Source: Opitutaceae bacterium
GTDB taxonomy: Bacteria > Verrucomicrobiota > Verrucomicrobiia > Opitutales > Opitutaceae
Length of the DNA: 64,000 nt
Direction of reading: 5' to 3'
NCBI GenBank assembly: GCA_016715765.1
Contig: JADJZJ010000021.1
Span: 35,930 to 99,929, forward strand
Made by a program: the position numbers and the translations under genes. Under the pieces are notes generated by a model. That model made no database searches and was not told where the DNA came from. It was given only the letters and a program-made list of their open reading frames with translations. Position 1 is the first letter of the stretch; the number at the start of each line of letters is the position of its first letter. This document shows, in pieces, positions 17,571 to 26,364 of the stretch.

Positions 17571-17950
17571 AAGAGCCGGTATTCATCTCCCGTGAGCGGG
17601 TGAATGTACTGCACCGCCGCTCACTCGAAGAACACGGCGGACAGGACGGCATCCGGAACGAGCATGGTTTGGAATCCGCCCTCGCCCAGCCGATGAACGT
17701 GTTCCACTACGGGCAAGGCGACCTGTTTGATCTGGCGGCGGCGTATGCTTATCACATCGCAGAGAACCAGCCTTTCGTTGACGGCAACAAGCGCACTGCC
17801 ATCACCACGACACTGGTGTTCCTGGAACTGAATGGAATTTCCACATCTGCCATCACAAATGACCAACTCTACGACATGATGATCGGCATCGCCGAGAAGC
17901 GGCTCGACAAGGCGGGCCTGGCGGCGGTGTTGCGGACGCAGTTGGGTTGA
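17567..17950 (+). CDS. doc: Doc/Fic-family toxin (death-on-curing type)
   Basis: The 127-residue product matches Doc in length and carries the Fic core NQPFVDGNKRTA (residues 67-78). Doc proteins phosphorylate elongation factor Tu and stop translation. In the canonical motif, H-x-F-x-D/E-x-N-K-R, the first His is the general base. Here that position is Gln68 (codon CAG), while Phe70, Asp72, Asn74, Lys75 and Arg76 are all kept. Activity may be weakened or altered. GTG start, coupled to the antitoxin by a 4-nt overlap. Confidence 0.85.
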   Translation: MKEPVFISRERVNVLHRRSLEEHGGQDGIRNEHGLESALAQPMNVFHYGQGDLFDLAAAYAYHIAENQPFVDGNKRTAITTTLVFLELNGISTSAITNDQLYDMMIGIAEKRLDKAGLAAVLRTQLG

Positions 17951-17968
17951 GGGCCGATGGGTTTGTTT

Positions 17969-18125
17969 GTAGGGCGGGGTCTCCGAACCCCGCCTGGGAG
18001 CGCGACCGCCCTCGGTCGCAATCCCCGCAATCATTTCGATCCGGAGAAAGAGAAAGATTAAGAGAACGAGAAAGATTGGGCTCTGAATTGGTGAAACAAA
18101 GGCGGGGAACGGAATCCCCGCCCTT
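17969..18125. repeat. Composite repeat: family A, family G, purine micro-repeat, family A-like
   Basis: In order: a family A arm (17969-17994), a family G hairpin in the GGGAGCGCGACCG orientation (about 17996-18019), a 40-nt purine micro-repeat of GAAA units (18038-18077) and a facing A-like hairpin (18102-18125). The purine tract is the reverse complement of 27271-27310 with one mismatch. It lies between the toxin gene and a converging minus-strand gene. Confidence 0.8.
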
Positions 18126-18150
18126 CAACCTACACAGGCTCCGCCTGGCC

Positions 18151-20481
18151 TCAGTCGAACTGCGGCCAGCTGGAGCCCGGGACGGGGCGCCAGAGGATTT
18201 CGCGGTCAATGCGCGGCTTTTTGTGCCGGTATTGCTTCATCAGACGGATTTTTTCGCGGAGCAGGTCCGGGAGATCCTCGCCGTAGATGAAGGTATTGTT
18301 GCCCACGTTGGAGAGCGCCATGACCTCGGTGCGGCCGCCTTCCAGCAGGGCGATGAGGTCCTGCGTGTTGGCGAGTTCCTGGTCGATGGCGGCCTGAAGC
18401 AGTTTCTCGTGGTGCTTTTTCTCCACGGCCTTCTTGGCGTCGAGGTAGCCGTAAACGTGGGAGACCCAGGCGGTGACCATGCGGAGCGATCCACACCAGA
18501 TGCGGAAGGCGCGGGCGCGGTCGAGCAGGTCATTGAACACGGTTTGCACGGAGGGTTCGGCAGCCGTCTGGGCCGACAGCTTTTCCAAGCGGGCGAGGAG
18601 CTTGGTCAGGCGCGGGAAGACATTACGGTCGAAGTATCCGGTGGCCTTGGTGCCCTGCTCGCGCGTGACCAGGTCGAAGAGCACGTCCTTGCCGAGATCG
18701 TTCAGGCCGGGGTTGTTGTGCTGGAAGCAACCGAAGCGTTCGTAGTAGGCGCGTTCCTTGACGGGTATGGCCTCGATGTCGGGCACGTAGGGCCGGTCGA
18801 AGGTGCGCTGCCACGTGAAGCCGAAGCCGCTGAACAGCATCACGGGCGGCTGCCAGCTGAGCGCCTCCTCAAAGTCATCCCAGCAGGCGACCAGTGATGC
18901 GGCGTGCTTATCACCAACGAAGCCGCGCGCGGTCTGGAGCAGGATTTCGTCAACGGAAAGCTGCGGCGTGAACTGCACGGCGCGGATGATGGCCGGATTG
19001 GGCCAGTAGGGCGTCTGCGGCGTGTTGCCGAGTCCGCCCAGCGCCCCGATGCGCTTCAACCCGAGGTCGCGCATGGAGATGAGCTTCTCATGCAGCCGGC
19101 GCGCGTAGGGAATGCCGAGGAGCGGCTCGAAGCTCGACGTGCTGCCGGCGGCGTAGTTCAGGATCGGGTCGGTATTATGGGCGAGGGATTCCTTGAGAAT
19201 CGTGCGCTCGGATTCGTCGATCTTCGACTGGAACGGGCTGCCCGCGACGCCCTTGATGTCGGCATAACGCGGATGGTAGTACGGCATGTCGTAGCCGCGC
19301 ACGAGGAGCGATGGCGCCTCCCACGTGATGTGGCCGCCCATGCCGGCCTTGATGTGGTCCTGCTCCAGCTTGAACGGCTCGATGCGCAGGATCACGTCGA
19401 AGTCGGGATTCAGCTCGGCGGCCGACGACTGGAGGTTGTGCAGGTAGCGGACGATGCTTTCACCGGCGGCCTGGGCGATCTTCTCGTGGTTGCGCCACTC
19501 GCGGATCATGTAGGGACCGCCGTTGCGGCCGACGTACAGCGAGCCGGTGTGTTCGAAGCCGGCGCCGCTGTCGTTGGTCCACACGCTCATGTAGCTGAGC
19601 TCGGGCGCGGCCTTGAGGAGACCCTGGATGGCGGCGCGGTAGTGCTGCTTGGTGACGGGATGGTCCTGCGCCAGGCAGTAGCGCGGCAGACGCGAACGGA
19701 AGGGATGGTCCACCCGGGCGCCGCGCAGCGTGGGGTTGCGCTGGAACAGCCGCTCCGGCATCGAGCGCGGCTCGAACATGCACAGGCCGGGCTTGAGGCC
19801 GTAGCGCTGACCGAGCCGGGCGAGCTTCTTGAGGTTGTTGAGATTGGCCTCGAGGTACTGCACCGGCCAGAGCCCGCGCGTGAGCGGGGTGTCCACGAAG
19901 TGATTGAAGCCCGCGCAGTAGGTGTAGAACTGCGGATAATATTCCGAGACCACCGTGTCCTCGATTGGCATGTGGGCCTGCAGGCCGTTGACCTCGACGT
20001 GCGTGAAGCCGGATTCGGCGAGGGTGGCGACGTACTGCTCGGGATCGAACTTCCGGGCCGTGCGCCAGTACTGCGTCAGGCACGAGTCCCAATGCGGACG
20101 GTGCCAGGGGAACGTGATCGGGAGGAAGAGGCCGCGGTCGAGCTTGGCGCGCGCGGCGTCGGGCAGGCCGTTGGCGAGCAGGCGGACGGCGGCGTAGAGC
20201 AGGGCGCCGGTGTCGGCGACAATTTCACCGGTGCCGTTCTCGGCGATTTTCAACCACATCCAGCCAGGTTTATTGGCCTTGGACTTCGGGAGGGACTTCG
20301 CCCAGTCGCGCGGGGCAAGGGCGACATTCACGCCGGCGCCGGGCCGGGTGGCGGGGCGGGCGGTGCCACCAGTGAGGCGGGCCAGTTCCTCCGCGGCGGT
20401 TTTTTCCACCGGCTGGAACTTGGCGGGATAGGTGATGGCGCGCACGGCAAGTGCGGCCAAGGGGGCGGGGAGGTTGCTCAT
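18151..20481 (-). CDS. Large protein of unrecognised family, possible glycosidase (paralogue 1)
   Basis: This 776-residue protein has no signal peptide. Residues 15-125 (TYPAKFQPVEKTAAEELARLTGG, shown in part) resemble the small alpha/beta domain preceding the barrel in GH20, GH67 and GH115 enzymes. Residues 130-480 read like a TIM barrel, with FTHVEVNGLQAHMP, YGLKPGLCMFEPRSMPE, LSYMSVWTNDSGAGFEHTG and FDVILRIEPFKLEQDH as successive beta-strand ends rich in Asp/Glu. A helical C-terminal region of about 200 residues follows. The neighbouring paralogue (20956-23268) keeps all of these segments. A glycosidase or glycuronidase role is inference only; no named family is recognised. Confidence 0.6.
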   Translation of the reverse strand: MSNLPAPLAALAVRAITYPAKFQPVEKTAAEELARLTGGTARPATRPGAGVNVALAPRDWAKSLPKSKANKPGWMWLKIAENGTGEIVADTGALLYAAVRLLANGLPDAARAKLDRGLFLPITFPWHRPHWDSCLTQYWRTARKFDPEQYVATLAESGFTHVEVNGLQAHMPIEDTVVSEYYPQFYTYCAGFNHFVDTPLTRGLWPVQYLEANLNNLKKLARLGQRYGLKPGLCMFEPRSMPERLFQRNPTLRGARVDHPFRSRLPRYCLAQDHPVTKQHYRAAIQGLLKAAPELSYMSVWTNDSGAGFEHTGSLYVGRNGGPYMIREWRNHEKIAQAAGESIVRYLHNLQSSAAELNPDFDVILRIEPFKLEQDHIKAGMGGHITWEAPSLLVRGYDMPYYHPRYADIKGVAGSPFQSKIDESERTILKESLAHNTDPILNYAAGSTSSFEPLLGIPYARRLHEKLISMRDLGLKRIGALGGLGNTPQTPYWPNPAIIRAVQFTPQLSVDEILLQTARGFVGDKHAASLVACWDDFEEALSWQPPVMLFSGFGFTWQRTFDRPYVPDIEAIPVKERAYYERFGCFQHNNPGLNDLGKDVLFDLVTREQGTKATGYFDRNVFPRLTKLLARLEKLSAQTAAEPSVQTVFNDLLDRARAFRIWCGSLRMVTAWVSHVYGYLDAKKAVEKKHHEKLLQAAIDQELANTQDLIALLEGGRTEVMALSNVGNNTFIYGEDLPDLLREKIRLMKQYRHKKPRIDREILWRPVPGSSWPQFD

Positions 20482-20955
20482 GAACTTGAAATGGTCACAG
20501 CAGGGGAAGCGATCTGCAGGGAAAAGGGCAAGCGGGGGACGTGGCCATGGGGTTTATTTACCACAGTTCCCTCTCTGTAACCAACGATCATGGGCAGGAT
20601 ATGCCCTCCCAACATACCGCCGCTGCCCACAGCGCGCCTCCTTGCGAGGTCTGCACGGAAGACTGAAGAGCTCCGCGTATTCACCAACAATTCAAGTGAT
20701 CGAGCCCCAAGGCCGGGATGGCGTGATCAACCGATCGATCCCAAAACTTTTTGCGGCTATTCCTTTCGGGCTTGGTCTGCCCTTGTGAAAACGCGGGAAT
20801 TTGAGCAGGTGGAGGATCTGCGGATTTTGTGAGGCGTACGCAGCATGTGATCCACTCGCTCACGCTCGTAGCTACGATTGACGCTTAAATCAAATTTCGC
20901 AGGCCCGTTGGTGTCAGTTGCCATGTACGGATATCATGGCTCACCGGACCAGGGA
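20482..20955. repeat. Gene-free stretch with one family F arm
   Basis: The only clear element in these 474 nt is a family F arm at 20852-20875, followed by the family flank ending AGGCCCGTTGGT (about 20901-20912), which matches the right end of the copy at 6919-7072. The facing arm is missing, so this copy is a remnant. I see no gene and no T-run terminator in the rest. Confidence 0.6.
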
Positions 20956-23268
20956 TCAGAAACCTTCCGGCCAGGGCACGCCGGCGGCGGGGCGCCAGAG
21001 GATGTCGCGGTCGATGCGCGGTTTCCGGTGGCGGTACTTTTCCATCAGCCGGAGCTTGGTGCGCAGATGGGTGCCAAGGTTCTTGCCGTAGATGAAGGTG
21101 CTTTCGCCGGTTTCCGACACGACCATGAACTCGGTCGGGGAATTCTCGAAGTGATCGAGCAGTCCGCGGGTGTTTTCCATTTCCAGGTCAATGGCCGCCT
21201 GCAGGAATTTTTCATACCGCTTCTTCTGTGCGGCGGTCTTGCTCTCCAGGTAGCCGTAGACCCCGGAGCACCACGCGGTGACGCTGCGCAGGGTCGTGGC
21301 CCAGTGGCGGTAACCGCGCAGGCGGTCGCGCAGGTCGGCGAAGACCGCGGTGGCCTGGGCGTCATCCGCGCATTTTTTCAGCGTGGCGGCGACGAAGCGC
21401 TCGGCCTTGGCGATCCGCGGCAGCAGCTCCCGGTCGAAGCGCGGCACCATCTTGTCGGCGGCGGGACGGGAGATGAGCTCAAAGAGCACGTCGCGGCCGA
21501 GATCGTTGATGCTGGGGTTGTTGTGCTGGAAGCAACCCTGGCGCTCATAATAGAAGCGCTCGGCGGCGGGGATGGCCTCGATGTCCGGCACGAGCGGCCG
21601 GTCCCAGGTGCGCTGCCAGCAGAAACCGAAGCCGCAGAACAGCGGCACGACGGGCTGCCAGGTGACGGCCTCCTCGAAGAGCGCCCAGGCCTGAGCGAGG
21701 GCGGGACCATGGACGGCGCCGGCGAAACGCACGGCCTCGTCGGCCAGCACGTCGGCGATGGGACGGTCCGGCGTGAACTGGGCGGCGCGGATCGCGGCGG
21801 GATTGGGCCAGTAGGGCGTGGCGGTGGTGTTGGCGAGTCCGCCCATGGCGCTGACCATGGTGGCGCCGATGTCCTTCAGCTGCGTGAGCCGGGCGTGGAT
21901 CATGCGCGGCCAGGGAATGCCGATGAGCGGTTCCTGGTTCCACACCGGGCCGGGCGAATAGGTGAGGATGGGCTCGATGCCCTGGGCGCGCTCCTTGGCG
22001 AGTTCGGGTTTTTCCCGTTCGTCCATCCGGCAATGGAACATGCCGCCGGCGACGCCATGCTGGTCGGGGTACTGCGGGTGGCTGTAGGGCAGGGCATAAC
22101 CGCGGGCGAGCAGCGAGGGGCCCTCCCAATGCACGCCCCGGCCGAGCTCGGACTTGAGGTGGTCGTGCTCCACCTTGAAGGGCTCGATGCGCAGGCTGAG
22201 CTTGAAGTCGGGGTTCACCACGGCGGCGGCCTCGCGGAGATTGCGCAGGAATTTGCCGATGCTCCTGCCGGCGGCCTCGGCGATCTTGTCGTGGCTGCGC
22301 CATTCGCGGATCATGAACGGCCCGCCATTGCGGCCGATGTAGAGGGAGGCGGTGTGCTCGAAGCCGCCGCCGCTGTCGTTGGTCCAGATGGACATCGCGT
22401 CGAGGTCGGGCACGGCCTGCATGAGGGCCTGCACCGCCAGGCGGTAGTGCTGCTGGGTGACGGGGTGATCCTGCGCCATCGTGTAGCGCGGCAGGCGGGA
22501 GCGGAAGGGATGGTCGATGCGCGCACCGCGGAGGGTGGGGTAGCGCTGAAAGAAGCGCTCCGGCAGACTGCGCGGCTCGTAAAGGCACACGCCGGGCTTG
22601 AGGCCGTACTTGCGGCCGAGCTCGGCGAGGCTTTGCAGGCGCGCGAGGTTGGCGTCGAGGTACTGCGCGGGCCAGATGCCGCGGGTGAGCGGCGTGTCGA
22701 TGAAGTGGTTGAACCCGGGGCAGTAGCTGTAGAACTGCGAGTAGTATTCGCCGGGCACCGAGTCCTCGTAGGGGAAGTGCGTGTGGAGGCTGTTGACCTC
22801 GAGGTGCGTGAAACCCGCCTCCGCGAGTGTCGCGGCGTACTGCTCGGGACTGAACTTGCGGTTGGAGCGCCAGTACTGGGCGAACGAGCCGTCCCAGATC
22901 GGACGGTTCATGGTGAAGCTGCGGCGGATCAGCAGGCCCTTCGCGAGTTTTTCGCGGGTTGCACCGGTGAGACCGTGTGCAAGCAGGCGCACGGCGGCGA
23001 AGAGACCGGCGCCTTCGCTCGCAATGACTTCGCCGGCGCCGGTGTCACTGACGCGCAGCCAGATCCAACCCTCGGCGTCACGCGCGGCCTTGGCCGCGGC
23101 GGGAGCCCAGCCGCGGCTGGCCAGGGCGACGTTCATGGCGCGACCGGGCCGCGCGGCCGGACCGGCGATGCCGCCGGTGAGCCGGGCGAGTTCCTCCGCG
23201 GCGGTCTTTTCCACCGGTTGGTGCTTCGCGGGATAGGTGATGCGGTGCAGGGTCAGGGAGCTGCTCAT
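20956..23268 (-). CDS. Large protein of unrecognised family, possible glycosidase (paralogue 2)
   Basis: This protein of about 770 residues is collinear with the 18151-20481 product. It shares ITYPAKHQPVEKTAAEEL at the N-terminus, FTHLEVNSLHTHFPYEDS, YGLKPGVCLYEPRSLPE, DAMSIWTNDSGGGFEHT, FKLSLRIEPFKVEHDH and the closing PRIDRDILWRPAAG. There is no signal peptide, so action is expected in the cytoplasm. The likely start is MSSSLTLHR; five codons upstream of it are also open. Conservation of the same acidic strand-end residues in both copies supports a shared active site. The copies diverged enough that they may have different substrates. Function not recognised. Confidence 0.6.
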   Translation of the reverse strand: MSSSLTLHRITYPAKHQPVEKTAAEELARLTGGIAGPAARPGRAMNVALASRGWAPAAAKAARDAEGWIWLRVSDTGAGEVIASEGAGLFAAVRLLAHGLTGATREKLAKGLLIRRSFTMNRPIWDGSFAQYWRSNRKFSPEQYAATLAEAGFTHLEVNSLHTHFPYEDSVPGEYYSQFYSYCPGFNHFIDTPLTRGIWPAQYLDANLARLQSLAELGRKYGLKPGVCLYEPRSLPERFFQRYPTLRGARIDHPFRSRLPRYTMAQDHPVTQQHYRLAVQALMQAVPDLDAMSIWTNDSGGGFEHTASLYIGRNGGPFMIREWRSHDKIAEAAGRSIGKFLRNLREAAAVVNPDFKLSLRIEPFKVEHDHLKSELGRGVHWEGPSLLARGYALPYSHPQYPDQHGVAGGMFHCRMDEREKPELAKERAQGIEPILTYSPGPVWNQEPLIGIPWPRMIHARLTQLKDIGATMVSAMGGLANTTATPYWPNPAAIRAAQFTPDRPIADVLADEAVRFAGAVHGPALAQAWALFEEAVTWQPVVPLFCGFGFCWQRTWDRPLVPDIEAIPAAERFYYERQGCFQHNNPSINDLGRDVLFELISRPAADKMVPRFDRELLPRIAKAERFVAATLKKCADDAQATAVFADLRDRLRGYRHWATTLRSVTAWCSGVYGYLESKTAAQKKRYEKFLQAAIDLEMENTRGLLDHFENSPTEFMVVSETGESTFIYGKNLGTHLRTKLRLMEKYRHRKPRIDRDILWRPAAGVPWPEGF

Positions 23269-23399
23269 GAAAATCAGCCCCAAGGCGAAGCGTTCTTCAC
23301 GGGAAAGCGCAAGCCCGCGTCACCGCCCGACTGCGCCGAATTTTCATTATGGTTCACCCTTGCATTTGCCGGCGGCGGCGGACACGGAAACATCCGCTC

Positions 23400-24416
23400 A
23401 TGCGCGCCCTGCTTTACCCAGCGTTTGATCAGCTTGAAATCAGCGACGTTGCACCGACGCCGGTCCGGCCCGATGAGGTCCGCCTGCGGGTCGCCGCCTG
23501 CGGCATCTGCGGCAGCGAACTGGAGACGTTCAAGAACCGCAGTCCGCGCCGTATGCCTCCACTGGTGATGGGACATGAGTTCTGCGGCACGATCGCGGAA
23601 ACCGGGGCCGCGGTCCGCGACTGGACAACCGGCGCGCGCGTGGTCAGCAACTCCCTCGTGCCCTGCGGCCGCTGCGTGCGCTGCCGGCGGGGCGACACGC
23701 ACCTGTGCGCGGAGCGGCAGATTTTCGGCATGCACCGGCCGGGGGCATTTGCCGAGTTCGTCAACGTGCCCGCCCGCTGCCTGATCCCCTGGCCGGAAAA
23801 CCTGCCGGCCGAGGCGGCGGCGCTGGCGGAGCCGATGGCCAATGGCATCCATGTGGTGAATCTCACCCGCCACCTGCGGGCGGACGTCGCCTTGGTGATC
23901 GGCGCCGGCCCGATCGGGCTGTTCTGCCAGCAGGCGCTGCAGGTGCTGCGCGGCGCGCGCGTGCTGGTCGCCGATCTCAGCCCGGAGCGGCTGGCGGTGG
24001 CGAAAAAACTGGGTGCGGTGCGGGTGATCAACCCGCGCGAGGACGACATCGTCAAGGTGATCGCCGCCGAGACGGATGGCGAGGGGGCCGACCTGTCGGT
24101 TGATGCGGTTGGCGGAGCCGTCACGAAGAAAGCGGCGCTCGAGGCGGTCCGGCCCGGCGGCGCGTCCGTCTGGATCGGACTCCATGAGAACACTGTTACA
24201 CTCGACACGTATAACATCACCCTGCCCGAGCGCACTGTGTTTGGCACCTACGCCGCGACGCTTGCCGAACTGCAACAGGCGCTCGACCTGATGGCCGCCG
24301 GCAAGGTGGACGCGCTGTCCTGGGTGCAGCGTTTCCCGCTGGAGGAAGGCGTGACCGCCTTTCGCCGCATGCTGGCCGCACGGGGCGCCGACCTCAAAGC
24401 CGTGATCTGCCCATGA
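23400..24416 (+). CDS. Zinc-dependent alcohol/polyol dehydrogenase (MDR)
   Basis: This protein of about 338 residues is a medium-chain dehydrogenase. The catalytic zinc ligands are Cys in CGICGSE (about 36-41) and His-Glu in MGHEFCG (about 60-66). The structural zinc cysteines follow in PCGRCVRCRRGDTHLC. The NAD loop is GAGPIGL. The start is MRALLYP; 17 upstream in-frame codons are unconserved and end in a basic stretch. It opens a plus-strand cluster of four sugar-oxidising genes, and should oxidise a sugar or sugar acid hydroxyl such as a rhamnonate, galactitol or threonine-like group. Confidence 0.9.
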   Translation: MRALLYPAFDQLEISDVAPTPVRPDEVRLRVAACGICGSELETFKNRSPRRMPPLVMGHEFCGTIAETGAAVRDWTTGARVVSNSLVPCGRCVRCRRGDTHLCAERQIFGMHRPGAFAEFVNVPARCLIPWPENLPAEAAALAEPMANGIHVVNLTRHLRADVALVIGAGPIGLFCQQALQVLRGARVLVADLSPERLAVAKKLGAVRVINPREDDIVKVIAAETDGEGADLSVDAVGGAVTKKAALEAVRPGGASVWIGLHENTVTLDTYNITLPERTVFGTYAATLAELQQALDLMAAGKVDALSWVQRFPLEEGVTAFRRMLAARGADLKAVICP

Positions 24417-24511
24417 GGAGTTGGGTTTTGGGCGGGGGGTTTTCCAGAGCTTCCTTTCCTGATTTCCTGAGTTCCACATTTCCAGATCTGTTTTCTTAAA
24501 CCCCTGCAACA

Positions 24512-25339
24512 ATGCACCCCAACCCCACCCGCACCCCCATCGGCGACCGTTTCAAAAACAAGGTGGCGCTCGTCACCGGTGGCACCAACGGCATCGGCCA
24601 TGCCATCGCCCTCGAATTGCTGCGCGAAGGCGCCCAGGTCGTCGTCAGCGGCCTGCCCGCCGACGCGGAGGAAGGCCGGCGCGCGTTTGCCGCGGCCGGT
24701 TTCTCGCCCCTCATTGTCGCGGGCGACCTCGCCGGCGAGGCGTTCTGCCGCGAACTCGTGGCCGCGGCCCTGGCGAAGCACGGCCGGATCGATTATCTCG
24801 TCAACAACGCGTTCTCCTTCGTGGCGAAGGGACTCGACGCCGCACGCGACGATTTCCTGCGCAGCTTCAACGTCGGGCCGTTCGCCTTCGCCCTGCTCAC
24901 GCAGCTCGTGGCGGAGCCCATGAAAAAGCAGGGCGGCGGCGCGATTGTGAATGTTTCCAGCATCTCCGCCTGGATCGCCCAGCCCAGCCGCTGGACCTAC
25001 AACATGGCGAAGGGCGCGGTGGCCCAGTTCACGCGCTGCGCGGCCCTGGACCTCGCCCCGCACAAGATCCGCGTGAACAGTGTCAGCCCCGGCTGGATCT
25101 GGACCCGCGAGGTGGACAAGGCCGCCGGCGGCGACCGCGCGACCTACGATCCCATCTGGGGCCAGTTCCACATGCTGGCACGCATGGGCCATCCGGTGGA
25201 GATCGCCGGTCCCGTGCTGTTCCTGCTGAGCGACGACGCCTCGTTCATCACCGGCACCGACCTGCCGGTGGACGGTGGTTACAACGGCCTCGGCCCCGAG
25301 GGCCTCGGGCAGAACACCAAGATCGCCGGCACCAAGTAA
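24512..25339 (+). CDS. Short-chain dehydrogenase/reductase, possible sugar 1-dehydrogenase
   Basis: The 275-residue classical SDR has the NAD(P) loop TGGTNGIG (about 22-29), NNAF at the NNAG position, catalytic Ser in NVSSISAW and the Tyr-x-x-x-Lys pair as YNMAK. In the context of a downstream lactonase-like protein it may oxidise an aldose (fucose, rhamnose or similar) to its lactone, as L-fucose dehydrogenases of this family do. It is preceded by a 95-nt gap after the alcohol dehydrogenase gene and followed by a 2-hydroxyacid dehydrogenase gene 45 nt on. Confidence 0.88.
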   Translation: MHPNPTRTPIGDRFKNKVALVTGGTNGIGHAIALELLREGAQVVVSGLPADAEEGRRAFAAAGFSPLIVAGDLAGEAFCRELVAAALAKHGRIDYLVNNAFSFVAKGLDAARDDFLRSFNVGPFAFALLTQLVAEPMKKQGGGAIVNVSSISAWIAQPSRWTYNMAKGAVAQFTRCAALDLAPHKIRVNSVSPGWIWTREVDKAAGGDRATYDPIWGQFHMLARMGHPVEIAGPVLFLLSDDASFITGTDLPVDGGYNGLGPEGLGQNTKIAGTK

Positions 25340-25384
25340 GCCGATCCGACAACTTCCTGTTGCAACGCAAAGCCACATTTTCTC

Positions 25385-26344
25385 ATGAGCAAACTCCTCG
25401 CCGTTATCACCGACCATGGTTTTCCCAATCTCCTCCACGAGGAGAGTGTTTTCGCCGCCGCCGGCGTCGAGTTGAAGGTCGCGCAATGCAAGACTCCGGC
25501 CGAGGTCATGGCCGCGACCCGGGACGCCGATGCGCTGCTCGTGCAATGGGCCCCGGTCAACGCGGAGGTGATCGCCGCCCTCGCGCACTGCCGCATCATC
25601 GTTCGCTACGGCATCGGCGTGGACAACGTGGATCTCGCCGCCGCCAAGGCGCGCGGCATCCCGGTCTGCAATGTGCCGGACTACGGCGTGCACGAGGTGG
25701 CCGAGCATGCCGTGGCGCTGGCCCTCGCGCTGGTGCGGCAGCTGCCCCAGATCGACGCGCGGCTGCGGAGCGGCACGTGGAAGATCACGCCCGACCGGCC
25801 GATGCCCTCGCTGCGCGAGACGACATTTGCCACCGCGGGATTCGGGCGCATCGCCCGCACCGCCCATGCGATGATGCGCGGCTTCGGAGGCAAGCGCATC
25901 GCCTACGATCCGTTTGTGCCGGCCGACGTGATGGCGATGGAAGGCGTGGAAAAGGTGGAACTCGCGGATCTGTTCACCCGGGCCGACCTCCTCTCGCTGC
26001 ACCTGCCCCTCACCGCGGAAACCAAGCATTTCGTCAACGCCGGCCGGATGGCCGAGATGAAGAGGACCGCGATCATTGTGAACACCGCGCGCGGTCCGTT
26101 GATCGACACCGTGGCCCTGGCTGAGGCCTTGCAGCAGGGCGTCATCGCCGGCGCCGGCATCGATGTCTACGAACAGGAGCCGCTGCCCGCCACGCACCCA
26201 CTGCGCACCGCGCCCGGGGCGTTGCTGACCTCGCACGTGGCCTGGTACAGCGAGAGCAGCATCCCGCGCCTGCAACGGCTGGCGGCCGAGGAAGCCGTCC
26301 GCGGCCTGCGCGGCGAAGCGTTGAAAAATCACGTGAACAAATAG
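25385..26344 (+). CDS. D-isomer-specific 2-hydroxyacid dehydrogenase
   Basis: This 319-residue NAD-dependent enzyme has the family layout: catalytic-domain motif VRYGIGVDNVD (about 75-85) with its Arg, the NVPDYGVHEVAEHAVAL helix start, a nucleotide loop read as TAGFGRIAR (usual GxGxIG) and the closing NTARGPLIDTVAL segment. The catalytic Glu and His are in DVYEQEP and SHVAWYSE. It would interconvert a 2-hydroxy acid and a 2-keto acid. The third position in the cluster suggests it reduces or oxidises a product of sugar-acid cleavage, such as lactate, glycolate or glyoxylate. Confidence 0.9.
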   Translation: MSKLLAVITDHGFPNLLHEESVFAAAGVELKVAQCKTPAEVMAATRDADALLVQWAPVNAEVIAALAHCRIIVRYGIGVDNVDLAAAKARGIPVCNVPDYGVHEVAEHAVALALALVRQLPQIDARLRSGTWKITPDRPMPSLRETTFATAGFGRIARTAHAMMRGFGGKRIAYDPFVPADVMAMEGVEKVELADLFTRADLLSLHLPLTAETKHFVNAGRMAEMKRTAIIVNTARGPLIDTVALAEALQQGVIAGAGIDVYEQEPLPATHPLRTAPGALLTSHVAWYSESSIPRLQRLAAEEAVRGLRGEALKNHVNK

Positions 26345-26364
26345 CTCTTTATCCCCTGATCCCC

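Noticed and set aside
20878..23568. Plus-strand open frame of 896 codons opposite the second large paralogue
   Set aside because: The translation has no recognisable motif, and the matching antisense frame at 18904-20580 shows that it simply mirrors the two paralogous genes.
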